From: Bacteroidales bacterium
Lineage (GTDB): Bacteria > Bacteroidota > Bacteroidia > Bacteroidales > Tenuifilaceae
Assembly: GCA_018056955.1 (NCBI GenBank)
Contig: JAGPEQ010000011.1
Location: forward strand, 1-60,318
Length of the DNA: 60,318 nucleotides
Direction of reading: 5' to 3'
Shown: in pieces, positions 35,201 to 42,815 of the stretch
How the letters are laid out: each line of letters begins with the position of its first letter
Position numbering within the stretch: the stretch's first letter is position 1
Made by a program: the position numbers and the translations under genes
The notes under the pieces: model-generated
Told to the model about the DNA's origin: nothing
What the model saw: the letters and a program-made list of their open reading frames with translations, nothing else
The model's database searches: none

Positions 35201-35740
35201 GGTTTTCCCCTTGTAGAGTAAACCTTTCTCAAAAAGCTTTTGTAAAAGATACCAAAGCGACTCAATGTAACGGTTGTCGTACGTGATATAGGGGTCGTCC
35301 ATATCGACCCAGTAGCCCATTTTTTGGGTAAGGTCCTCCCATAGGTCGGTATATTTCATTACCTCCTTACGGCAGGTATTGTTGTACTCCTCAACTGATA
35401 TTTTGGTGCCAATATCCTCCTTGGTTATACCAAGCATTTTTTCAACGCCAAGTTCAACGGGCAAACCATGGGTGTCCCATCCTGCTTTACGCTCAACTAA
35501 AAAACCTTTTTGGGTTTTATATCGACAAAAAATATCCTTAATGGTGCGTGCCATTACGTGATGGATGCCGGGTATTCCATTGGCTGATGGTGGCCCTTCG
35601 TAAAAAATAAACTTGGGGTGCCCTTTACGAGTTTCAATACTTTTCTTAAAGGTGTTCTGCTGCTCCCAGGTCTTAAGAACATCCTTGTTCACTTGAGGCA
35701 AATCAAGTCCCTTGTACTCTTTAAATTTTAGGTTACCCAT
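32297..35740 (-). CDS. ileS: Isoleucyl-tRNA synthetase, eukaryote-like type
   Basis: A 1147-residue class I synthetase. HIGH-type motif in GPPSANGIPGIHHVM (about 50-64), editing CP1 domain (TTTPWTLPSNTALAV, GTGVVHIAP), KMSKR near 690 and a long C-terminal anticodon region (about 800-1147). Length and sequence (GIHHVMART, GWDTHGLPVE) fit the eukaryote-like IleRS2 group common in Bacteroidota, which tolerates mupirocin. The end VEKIE is 56 bp from the dksA-like gene. Upstream is a 260-bp spacer with short repeats. Confidence 0.95.
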   Translation of the reverse strand: MGNLKFKEYKGLDLPQVNKDVLKTWEQQNTFKKSIETRKGHPKFIFYEGPPSANGIPGIHHVMARTIKDIFCRYKTQKGFLVERKAGWDTHGLPVELGVEKMLGITKEDIGTKISVEEYNNTCRKEVMKYTDLWEDLTQKMGYWVDMDDPYITYDNRYIESLWYLLQKLFEKGLLYKGKTIQPYSPAAGTGLSTHELNQPGCYRDVKDTTVVAQFNVIRNESSQFLFDLTDTPDVYILAWTTTPWTLPSNTALAVNASIKYSIVRTFNPYSGEPLTVVLAKDRQDYYFPAANAELSFNDYQPGDKKVPFKVLSEVEGSKLVGIRYHQLFPWVKPEGDAFRVIAGDFVTTEDGTGVVHIAPTFGADDDRVAKASGIAPLILRDKYRNPEPMVDRRGRFYPIEDLDPDFVKSNVNVDLYREFAGRFVKNEYDSSLPEDAPTLDVDLAVALKKENKAFRIEKHVHNYPHCWRTDKPVLYYPLDSWFIRVTALKDRMIELNKTINWKPASTGTGRFGKWLENLLDWNLSRSRFWGTPLPIWVSEDRSEMICIGSVAQLKDEIEKAIKAGFMDKNPLANYKEGDFSKENYNSFDLHRPFVDNIVLVSPSGKRMFREPDLIDVWFDSGAMPYAQIHYPFENKDNLNELFPADFIAEGVDQTRGWFYTLHALSTLLFDSVAYKNIVSNGLVLDKNGNKMSKRLGNAVDPWEVIEKYGSDPLRWYMITNAQPWDNLKFDIDGVDEVKRKFFGTLYNTYSFFALYANVDGFSYAEDEIPVSQRPEIDRWILSLLNSLVKEVEEAYEDYEPTRAGRAIQDFVIEQLSNWYVRLNRKRFWGGEYDTDKIAAFQTLYTCLETVAMLAAPIAPFYMDQLFTDLNRVTHRHSAESVHLANFPKCNDELIDKNLEEKMEMAQSICSLVLGLRRKVNIKVRQPLQKIMIPILDERFREQLAAVENLILSEVNVKELEYLSDSSGILVKKIKPNFKTLGPRYGKAMKAISEAIAKMTQEDIAAFERNGKFTIKAAEGDINLTLEDVEILSEDIPGWLVANEGRYTVALDITITEELRMEGIARELINRVQNMRKDSGFEVTDKIRIKIQKHDKLNRAIEVHKSYISTQTLAREIILVDEELNGNSNVIELDDELSTAISVEKIE

Positions 35741-35854
35741 ATAAAACGCTGTTAAATACTAAAATCTGTGTAGATAATCGCTTCCAAAAAAATCTCACAA
35801 AATTAGAGTTTTTTTCAGACAATCAAAAGTTTAAGTTCAGTTATTCAGGGGAGG

Positions 35855-35945
35855 ATTATTCGTGTTTGGTGTTTAGTGTTTGGCGTTTCATATTCACTAT
35901 CAACAACCAACTATCAACCACTTCCCCACTCACTAAACACCAAAT
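35855..35945. repeat. Dispersed short repeats upstream of the propeller protein gene
   Basis: Contains GTGTTTGGTGTTTAGTGTTTGG followed by CACTATCAACAACCAACTATCAACC-type units (longest unit CAACCAACTATCAACCA). The same words recur at 23.5, 25.35, 53.56, 54.8 and 60.1 kb. An ORF start at 35876 within this block is not credible as the gene start. Confidence 0.55.
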
Positions 35946-36001
35946 ATCAGCTTATCCTTCCTAAATTAGTTGTAACTTTAGCACGCCAAACAGTTACACC
36001 G

Positions 36002-38689
36002 ATGAAGCGCATCATAGCTACCATAGTATTTCTAACACTTGCCATTGCTGGATTAGTATTTCTGTTTTACCATTGGGTAAACAAACAGGATTACCGGCAA
36101 TTCAACCCAATTGATGCTATCCCTCTAAATGCCTCGTTGATTTTGAATATTGATGATTTTGAATTGTTTACTAACTCTGTAAAGTCAAATGGTTGGTGGA
36201 AAACCCTTGAACGGGGCGATGTCGTTAAAAGTTTTGCAGACATGCTTAATTATTTGGATAGCGCAGCAAAATCGGACAATACAGTTAGAACAGCCATTAA
36301 AGGCACTAATACTGCAGTAGCTTTTTACAACAACCATCCGCAGGGCAGCGAGTTTTTACTGGCCCATAAAGTTCCCAAGGAGATTAACCAAAGCGATATT
36401 CTAGAGCTTATCAAACTTCAAAGTTTAGGGTATGCTAAGGCCGAGGAGATACAAATTGCCGGTAACAGCGCAATTTATGTTGAGGTTCCTGAAGGGAACT
36501 ATTTCAGCTTAACTTTTACCGTGTTCGGCAATCTTCTACTGGTTAGCAATAGCCAGGAATTGCTTGTTGAATCGGTCAAAAAGCTGAAGGAAGATGCTGC
36601 CGTTGAATCCGATGAGCAGTTTCAGTCGCTTTACCAAACAGCCGCAACTGGCGTTGCAGCAAATGTCTTTGTAAACATCAATGAGCTCTCCAAAACTTTA
36701 TCGCTTGAAAATAATTCGCTTGCTCTTAAGGGGGTTGCAAGCTGGATTGGGCTCGATGTTCAAGTATCGCCTACCATGGTAATTGCCAATGGGCTTATTG
36801 TGAGTTCAGCCACCAATGGCGATTACTATAAAATATTTACCCGTCAAAGCCCTGTTCCTTTTTCTTTGCATGGCTACATGCCTGCTTCAACATCATTTTT
36901 TACCTGGTATGGCCTGCCCAATATCCCTAACTTTATGGCCGACTATAGCGATTATATTGATAACCTTGGCCTAACTGAACCATACAATAGAAACCTTTCA
37001 GGTTTCTTAGCCCATACAGGGGTTTCAATCGATGAGTTTTTAGTGAAAAACCTCGATAACGAAGTTGCTGTACTATCGGCCAAATTACAAAACGATAGCA
37101 CAGATTGGTTTATTCTTGCAAACACCAAGAGCGGTTCAACTACCCTACAGCAGCTTGAATCGTTTGCAGGTACCAAAACCATTGTCAAACATGAGTTTAA
37201 GCCCGATCAACAAAAAAGTTTCCCTATTGTTGAAAACCCTATTAAATGGTTTATCCCTACCCTATTGGGTAATAGCTTTTTGAAAGTAAACGATGAGTTT
37301 GTGACGGTAATCGATAACGTTTTGGTTTTCGGCTCAAGCATTAGTTCGCTTGAATTCATAATTAATGAGTATTTGCGTAATAACACACTTACCAGAACAG
37401 AAGGCTATAGGAGCATTCAGCAACGTATTTCCACATCATCGAATCTGATTCTTTATAGCAAGGGAATGGATTCATACCCCTTAAGCGAATTACACTTGCA
37501 TGGTAAGCCAACCCAGCTATACAAAGGAAAAACTCTCTCCAGCCATAACTTTATTTGGCAGGTAGTGGGCGGTAGCCAAAAGCTTTTTGCTATGCTTGCC
37601 ATAAAAAGCAGCCAGGCCGATTTGACCGAAACCCCCAACTCGCTTAAAAATGTGAACTGGGTTTGCAAGCTCAGCACTGAACCTGTTGGCAAACCACATT
37701 TGTTGGTTAACCATCTTAACGGACAGCCGGAGGTTTTGGTTCAGGACTCTGAAAACTCAATCTATCTTATTAGTAATGATGGGCATATACTCTGGAAACG
37801 AAAGATTGGGGCTCCAATTCTTGGCAGTGTGAGCCAAGTAGATATTTATCGAAACAAAAAGTTACAGATGGCCTTTGCAGCAGGCAACAGGATATACCTG
37901 GTTGACCGCAATGGAAATGATGTTGAAGGTTTTCCGGTGACCTTGCCTGCTAGAGCTACCTCCCCATTATCGGCATTTGATTACGACAGTAACCGTAACT
38001 ACCGGTTTATTGTGGCTTGCTCCGATAAAAAGATTTACTGCTACGACACTAACGGAAAACCCGTAAGCGGTTGGCTTAGCTTTAAAACAGAAACGGTTGT
38101 TAGTAGCCGAATAGGATACGTTAGCAATCAGGGTAAGGATTATATATTGATTTTTGACCAAAACCGACCGTATTTACTGAACCGTCGTGGCGAGGAACGG
38201 TTAAAGCCTCAATCATTTTTTGCCAAAGCAAAAAACAGTGAATTTTACCTGGTAGGAAATTCGGGGAAAGGGTCATATTTGCTAACCACCGATACGCTGG
38301 GCATAATCAAGAAACTATTTTTTGATGGCAGGGTCGAAAGTCAAGTGCTTGAACCATACTCACCCAACCATACCTTTATCATGGCAGGGAAAAATTATTT
38401 TATCCTCGATAGGAATAGGGTAAGCATATATTCAAACGAAGGCAAATTAAAAAATGCGATACTATCGTCAATAGGCGATTTCGATACCGGAAACCTACAG
38501 GTCATGCCAAACAATAACCTGGTTTTGACAAACAGGGATGAAAGTATTTTTGGTTACGATTTTAGTGGCAAACCTCTTAGCTTTTTCCCTATATCGGGCA
38601 ATATTCCAATTGTTGAGGTAAATTCTAGGAACAAGCAATTTGTTACTTTATCAAAACAGAATGGGGTTATATGCTTTGCCATTAAATAA
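36002..38689 (+). CDS. Membrane-anchored protein, DUF3352-like N-region and beta-propeller C-region
   Basis: I set the start at ATG 36002 (895 residues), where MKRIIATIVFLTLAIAGLVF forms an uncleaved N-terminal anchor; the open frame upstream is repeat DNA. Residues about 40-560 resemble DUF3352-type proteins (repeated modules with IPLNASLILNIDDF and the later MPASTSFFTWYG). Residues about 590-895 look like a PQQ/WD-type propeller with repeated units such as YLISNDGHILWKRKIG, IYLVDRNGNDVEGFP and IYCYDTNGKPVSGW. No catalytic residues are recognised; function unknown. It may be periplasmic, anchored in the inner membrane. Confidence 0.7.
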   Translation: MKRIIATIVFLTLAIAGLVFLFYHWVNKQDYRQFNPIDAIPLNASLILNIDDFELFTNSVKSNGWWKTLERGDVVKSFADMLNYLDSAAKSDNTVRTAIKGTNTAVAFYNNHPQGSEFLLAHKVPKEINQSDILELIKLQSLGYAKAEEIQIAGNSAIYVEVPEGNYFSLTFTVFGNLLLVSNSQELLVESVKKLKEDAAVESDEQFQSLYQTAATGVAANVFVNINELSKTLSLENNSLALKGVASWIGLDVQVSPTMVIANGLIVSSATNGDYYKIFTRQSPVPFSLHGYMPASTSFFTWYGLPNIPNFMADYSDYIDNLGLTEPYNRNLSGFLAHTGVSIDEFLVKNLDNEVAVLSAKLQNDSTDWFILANTKSGSTTLQQLESFAGTKTIVKHEFKPDQQKSFPIVENPIKWFIPTLLGNSFLKVNDEFVTVIDNVLVFGSSISSLEFIINEYLRNNTLTRTEGYRSIQQRISTSSNLILYSKGMDSYPLSELHLHGKPTQLYKGKTLSSHNFIWQVVGGSQKLFAMLAIKSSQADLTETPNSLKNVNWVCKLSTEPVGKPHLLVNHLNGQPEVLVQDSENSIYLISNDGHILWKRKIGAPILGSVSQVDIYRNKKLQMAFAAGNRIYLVDRNGNDVEGFPVTLPARATSPLSAFDYDSNRNYRFIVACSDKKIYCYDTNGKPVSGWLSFKTETVVSSRIGYVSNQGKDYILIFDQNRPYLLNRRGEERLKPQSFFAKAKNSEFYLVGNSGKGSYLLTTDTLGIIKKLFFDGRVESQVLEPYSPNHTFIMAGKNYFILDRNRVSIYSNEGKLKNAILSSIGDFDTGNLQVMPNNNLVLTNRDESIFGYDFSGKPLSFFPISGNIPIVEVNSRNKQFVTLSKQNGVICFAIK

Positions 38690-38702
38690 ATAGCTATCTT
38701 TG
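38675..38702 (+). promoter_or_regulatory. Candidate promoter for DUF4834 gene
   Basis: TTTG at 38675-38678, 16-bp spacer and an exact TATCTTTG at 38695-38702, 20 bp ahead of the DUF4834 ATG. The -33 element is inside the end of the propeller gene. Confidence 0.4.
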
Positions 38703-38722
38703 CGCACCGTTTCAACAGAATA

Positions 38723-38956
38723 ATGATAGCATTTTTAAAATTCATTTTTTACTTCTTTTTGACCCTTTTTTTACTGGGTTTGATAGGACGCATCATCCTA
38801 AGGCTTTGGTTAAGGCGGTTGTATAAAAAAATTAACCAGGAAACAGGTCAACAATCGTCCGATAACAGCAAGGGGCGAAATTTTTCATTCACCCGGAAAA
38901 AAAAGATTATCGATAAGAATCAGGGTGAATACGTGGATTACGAAGAGTTAGATTAG
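38723..38956 (+). CDS. DUF4834 family small membrane protein
   Basis: A 77-residue protein with one hydrophobic helix (about 4-28, FLKFIFYFFLTLFLLGLIG), a basic stretch (LRLWLRRLYKKI) and a polar tail ending with GEYVDYEELD, which is the DUF4834 hallmark. It is a Bacteroidota-specific small protein of unknown function, usually between housekeeping genes. The next gene, a ROK kinase, starts 24 bp after it. Confidence 0.85.
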   Translation: MIAFLKFIFYFFLTLFLLGLIGRIILRLWLRRLYKKINQETGQQSSDNSKGRNFSFTRKKKIIDKNQGEYVDYEELD

Positions 38957-38980
38957 CTATAGTTTAATTTGATCAAATGT

Positions 38981-39949
38981 ATGGCTGAGGTTGTAGCAGG
39001 TATCGATATTGGTGGTACAAACACAGTAATAGGAATAGTTAACCGTAATGGCGATATACTTGCCGAGAGTACCCTTCCCACACGCTGTAATGCTACCTTT
39101 GATGTTTTTGTAAAAAACTTAACCGGGGCTATTGAGCAGCTGCTCATGGAGCTTGGTCATGAACACAGGTTGCTTGGCGTTGGTGTTGGTTCTCCTAATG
39201 GTTCATATAATCTGGGCGCTATAGTTGATGCTCCAAATTTGGAGTGGAAAGGGATACTCCCTTTATGTAAGGAGATTACTTTATTAACTGGAGTTCCTAG
39301 TGTGGTTACCAACGATGCCAATGCTGCTGCACTGGGTGAGTTGCTATTTGGGGCAGCAAAGGGAATGAAAAACTTTGTTGTTATCACTTTGGGTACAGGG
39401 TTAGGTAGCGGAATTGTTGTTGATGGCAAGCTGGTTGTAGGTCACGATGGTTTTGCCGGCGAGTTTGGACATGTGGTTGCCAAGGCAAATGGCCGGCAGT
39501 GTGGATGCGGAAAGAAGGGATGCCTTGAGACCTACGCCTCAGCAACAGGCCTCCGCCGAACCGCCTTCAAGATGATTGCCGATAGCAATCAGCCTAGCAT
39601 GCTCCGCAACGTTACCTACGATAAGCTCACTGCCAAGATGATCACTGAGGCGGCCAAAACAGGCGATCCGCTTGCTAGGGCAGCATTTGAGTATACTGGT
39701 CTTATTTTAGGAACTCGCCTTGCCGATTTAGTGGCTATACTTAACCCTGAGGCCATTTTCTTCTTTGGAGGTTTAGCCAATGCCGGTGAGCTGCTAATGG
39801 ATCCTGTTCGCCGTTACATGGAGGATTACATGTTCCCGGTTTTTAAGGGCAAGGTAAAACTTTTGCTTTCAGGTTTGCAGGATAAAAATGCTGCTGTGCT
39901 CGGAGCTGCTGCCCTTATTTGGGAAGAGCTCGATAAATCGGCACACTAG
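38981..39949 (+). CDS. ROK family glucokinase/transcriptional-type kinase
   Basis: I take ATG 38981 (MAEVVAGIDIGGTNTVIGIV, 322 residues); an in-frame TTG four codons upstream is less likely. It has the DIGGT phosphate-1 motif, LGVGVGSPNG, TNDANAAALGE with catalytic Asp, and the ROK zinc motif CGCGKKGCLE. There is no N-terminal winged helix, so it is an enzyme rather than a NagC-type repressor. Glucose or N-acetyl-mannosamine/glucosamine kinase activity is possible; the substrate is not decided by sequence. Its TAG overlaps the convergent sdaA stop (CTAG). Confidence 0.9.
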   Translation: MAEVVAGIDIGGTNTVIGIVNRNGDILAESTLPTRCNATFDVFVKNLTGAIEQLLMELGHEHRLLGVGVGSPNGSYNLGAIVDAPNLEWKGILPLCKEITLLTGVPSVVTNDANAAALGELLFGAAKGMKNFVVITLGTGLGSGIVVDGKLVVGHDGFAGEFGHVVAKANGRQCGCGKKGCLETYASATGLRRTAFKMIADSNQPSMLRNVTYDKLTAKMITEAAKTGDPLARAAFEYTGLILGTRLADLVAILNPEAIFFFGGLANAGELLMDPVRRYMEDYMFPVFKGKVKLLLSGLQDKNAAVLGAAALIWEELDKSAH

Positions 39950-41151
39950 CCAAAAGCCTCCCAATTTTTAGCAAGTCCACCAATACCGGTTTCGCGGTAG
40001 GCCACCTGAATATCGCGGCCTGTTTCGGCCATGGTTTCAACCGCCTTATCGAACGATACTTTATGCCCCCCATCGGACGATAGGGCGTAAACTGCGCATG
40101 AGTATGCTTTAGTGGCAGCAATGGCATTGCGCTCAATACAAGGGATTTGAACATATCCCATTACCGGGTCGCAGGTTAGTCCAAGGTTATGCTCCATGGC
40201 CATCTCGGCTGCATACTCAATTTGGGTGGGCGACCCGCCCATGATTTGGGTCATGGCTGCAGCAGCCATAGCGCAGGCTGTGCCTATTTCCCCCTGGCAA
40301 CCCACCTCAGCCCCCGAAATCGATGCATTATGCTTTACCAGATTCCCTATTAACCCTGCAGTGGCCAACGCTCTAAGCATTTTCTGCTCCGTAATATGCT
40401 CCTCGCTGTTGAGGTAAAAAAGCACACCGGGTAGCACCCCCGACGAACCACAGGTTGGTGCGGTAATGATTTTCCCCCCTGCCGCGTTCTCCTCAGCAAC
40501 TGCAAGGGCAAAAGCAAAGAGCAACCCTATATGTTTCATTGTTCCATGGGCGTTTAATGCTTTGGTGTACTGGGCTGAAGCCCTGCGAGCCAGCTTTATA
40601 GGCCCTGGTAGAACACCCTCATTATCAATCCCACGCTTAACGGTTTCGCGCATGGTATGCCATACCTTTGCTAAAAAATCCCAGATCTCTTTACCCTCGT
40701 TATCCTCAACAAATTCCCATAGGCTTTTCCCCTCGCTTTTGCACCACGCTAAAATCTCGGTCATGGTTGTCAGCCGGTAAACAGGGTTATTATTTAGAAC
40801 TCCTGTCTTATCTTTTAAATCGCCACCGCCTATGCTGTAAACCTCCCAAAAGTCGATAAGCTGACCGTCCTCTTCCGAAAAAGCCTCAATAATCATTCCG
40901 TTAGGATGAATCGGAAGGCTTTCCTCGGGTCGCCAAATAATATCTACCTGCTTTGGTAAAAAACTTTTACGTAGTGCACTATCGGTATGGTGCCCTTTGC
41001 CGGTTAGAGCCAAACTACCATAAAGCGATACCCTAAAGTAGTTGGCCTCCGGATGGCGCTGTTTCATTATCTCTGCAGCACGGGCAGGCCCTATGGTATG
41101 ACTGCTCGATGGCCCATATCCCTCCTTGTATATTTCCCTAATGGATAGCAT
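39946..41151 (-). CDS. sdaA: L-serine ammonia-lyase, iron-sulfur dependent, single chain
   Basis: A 401-residue serine dehydratase with fused beta (1-~160) and alpha (~170-401) domains. Motifs: substrate loop GPSSSHTIGP at about 13-22, TAPTCGSSGVLPG, EVGCQGEIGTACAM, LTCDPVMGYVQIPCIERNA; the Cys in TCGSSG, TCDPV and PCIERN are the presumed [4Fe-4S] ligands. It converts serine to pyruvate and ammonia and is oxygen sensitive, fitting an anaerobe or microaerophile. Convergent with the ROK gene. Confidence 0.93.
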   Translation of the reverse strand: MLSIREIYKEGYGPSSSHTIGPARAAEIMKQRHPEANYFRVSLYGSLALTGKGHHTDSALRKSFLPKQVDIIWRPEESLPIHPNGMIIEAFSEEDGQLIDFWEVYSIGGGDLKDKTGVLNNNPVYRLTTMTEILAWCKSEGKSLWEFVEDNEGKEIWDFLAKVWHTMRETVKRGIDNEGVLPGPIKLARRASAQYTKALNAHGTMKHIGLLFAFALAVAEENAAGGKIITAPTCGSSGVLPGVLFYLNSEEHITEQKMLRALATAGLIGNLVKHNASISGAEVGCQGEIGTACAMAAAAMTQIMGGSPTQIEYAAEMAMEHNLGLTCDPVMGYVQIPCIERNAIAATKAYSCAVYALSSDGGHKVSFDKAVETMAETGRDIQVAYRETGIGGLAKNWEAFG

Positions 41152-41297
41152 GCACTTTAATTTTTTGGCAAAGCAACATCATTTTTACATCTGTTGCAAG
41201 GGTTTAGAGTAAATTAACAACCCCATTTTTTAATTAGAATAATTAGTAGTTTGCTAAAAATGTGTTACCTTTAATCAATAATTAGCAATTTTAGTAA

Positions 41298-42815
41298 ATG
41301 AATAGGCGAGTATCAATCCTGATTTTGCTGGATATCTTCCTAATTGGCGTTTCCTTTTGGCTAACCACTGTAATAAAGGGGGTTTCGTTCCAAACGTATT
41401 TGGGTAACTATGGGAATGGCGTTTTAATTTTTACGTTAACCTGGATATTAACCTCGCTCATCTACAATAAATACTCCTTTACCTCTTACTCAATAAGGCA
41501 CTTATCCAAGAATATTATTACTTCTAACCTCATAGTGCTTGCAATTATTTCGATTTTAATCTTTTTGACCCGCAACGATTACTACTCACGTTTCATTGTG
41601 TTTAGTACAATAGCATTCACCACTCTGGCTGAACTGTTTATTTACAACTTATGGGGAGTTCTAAAGAAAACCCAGGTATTGCCCGACGATGTATTGGGCA
41701 AGGTGGAGCGCTCGCTCCGTAGGCCTCGGCCAGCACCCACTATCAGCGAGGAGCCCATTGATCCTACCCGTGTTAAAACAGTTCAAAAGGCAATACTCTC
41801 CGATTTTAGCCGCGATGTGTACTGTTTTCTGGAGCAACATACCAACCTGTTTAGCGATAAAACGCTTATTATTGCCACAACAACCAGCTTCAACCTTTTA
41901 AATCAGCCCAGCAATACCTTTAAAACCATTATAAACCTTAAGCGGGTTAACGATATTAGGCGAATTAACAAGTTCTTTGAGGCCGCTAACGAGAAAATTC
42001 CTGTTGGTGGTGTGTTTGTTTGCATGGCCGAAACACAGGAACAGCGTAAGAAACGAATACTTAGTAAATTCCCACCAATACTTAACTACATATACTATCT
42101 CTTTGATTTCATCCTAAAACGAGTTTTCCCTAAGTTTTCATTTACCAAGGGAATATACTTTTTGCTTACACGTGGTGAGAATAGGGTGATAAGCAGGGCC
42201 GAGCTTTTAGGAAGGCTTTACTCATGCGGTTTCGATGTTATTGATGAGCAGGAAATTGACAAAATGCACTATGTGGTTTCCCAAAAAATCCGCAAGCCAT
42301 ACTTTGACATGGAGCCTACCTATGGCCCTCTCATAAAGCTTCGCCGTATTGGGAAGGGTGGCAAATTTATCAAGGTTTACAAGCTCCGAACCATGCACCC
42401 ATACTCGGAGTACCTACAGGAATACATTTACCGCAAACATAACCTACAGGAGGGTGGCAAGTTTAAGGACGATTTTAGGGTTTCGACCCTTGGACGCTTC
42501 ATGCGGAAACTATGGATTGATGAGCTACCTATGATTATTAACCTCCTACGGGGGGAACTAAAAATAGTGGGGGTAAGGCCTTTAAGCCAGCATTACTTTA
42601 ACCTATACTCCAAGGAACTCCAGGAAAGGAGAATCAAGTACAAACCAGGCCTAATTCCACCATTTTACGTTGATAATCCCAAAACCCTGGAGGAGATAAT
42701 GGCTTCGGAAATCAAATACCTTGATGCTTACGATAAGCATCCACTGTTTACTGACCTGAAGTACTTTTTTGTTGCCGTTTATAATATTGTATTCAAGCGG
42801 TATAGGAGCAACTAA
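41298..42815 (+). CDS. Polyprenyl-phosphate sugar-1-phosphate transferase, divergent
   Basis: A 505-residue membrane protein with about four N-terminal transmembrane helices (1-130), a variable middle, and a C-terminal bacterial sugar transferase domain. The latter shows KVYKLRTMHPYSEYL, then TLGRFMRKLWIDELPMIINL, LRGELKIVGVRPLS. The catalytic Asp-Glu pair (DELP) is present, but the usual VGPRP is VGVRP and the membrane re-entrant helix (RxFDxxxS) ahead of the domain is not evident, a form frequent in Bacteroidota. It probably starts surface polysaccharide synthesis by transferring sugar-1-P to undecaprenyl phosphate. Stop overlaps the convergent Wzi-like gene. Confidence 0.83.
   Translation: MNRRVSILILLDIFLIGVSFWLTTVIKGVSFQTYLGNYGNGVLIFTLTWILTSLIYNKYSFTSYSIRHLSKNIITSNLIVLAIISILIFLTRNDYYSRFIVFSTIAFTTLAELFIYNLWGVLKKTQVLPDDVLGKVERSLRRPRPAPTISEEPIDPTRVKTVQKAILSDFSRDVYCFLEQHTNLFSDKTLIIATTTSFNLLNQPSNTFKTIINLKRVNDIRRINKFFEAANEKIPVGGVFVCMAETQEQRKKRILSKFPPILNYIYYLFDFILKRVFPKFSFTKGIYFLLTRGENRVISRAELLGRLYSCGFDVIDEQEIDKMHYVVSQKIRKPYFDMEPTYGPLIKLRRIGKGGKFIKVYKLRTMHPYSEYLQEYIYRKHNLQEGGKFKDDFRVSTLGRFMRKLWIDELPMIINLLRGELKIVGVRPLSQHYFNLYSKELQERRIKYKPGLIPPFYVDNPKTLEEIMASEIKYLDAYDKHPLFTDLKYFFVAVYNIVFKRYRSN

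Noticed and set aside
35876-36001. Extended N-terminus of the propeller protein from 35876
   Set aside because: Translates repeat DNA (CAACTATCAACCA units); ATG 36002 gives a normal signal-anchor start.
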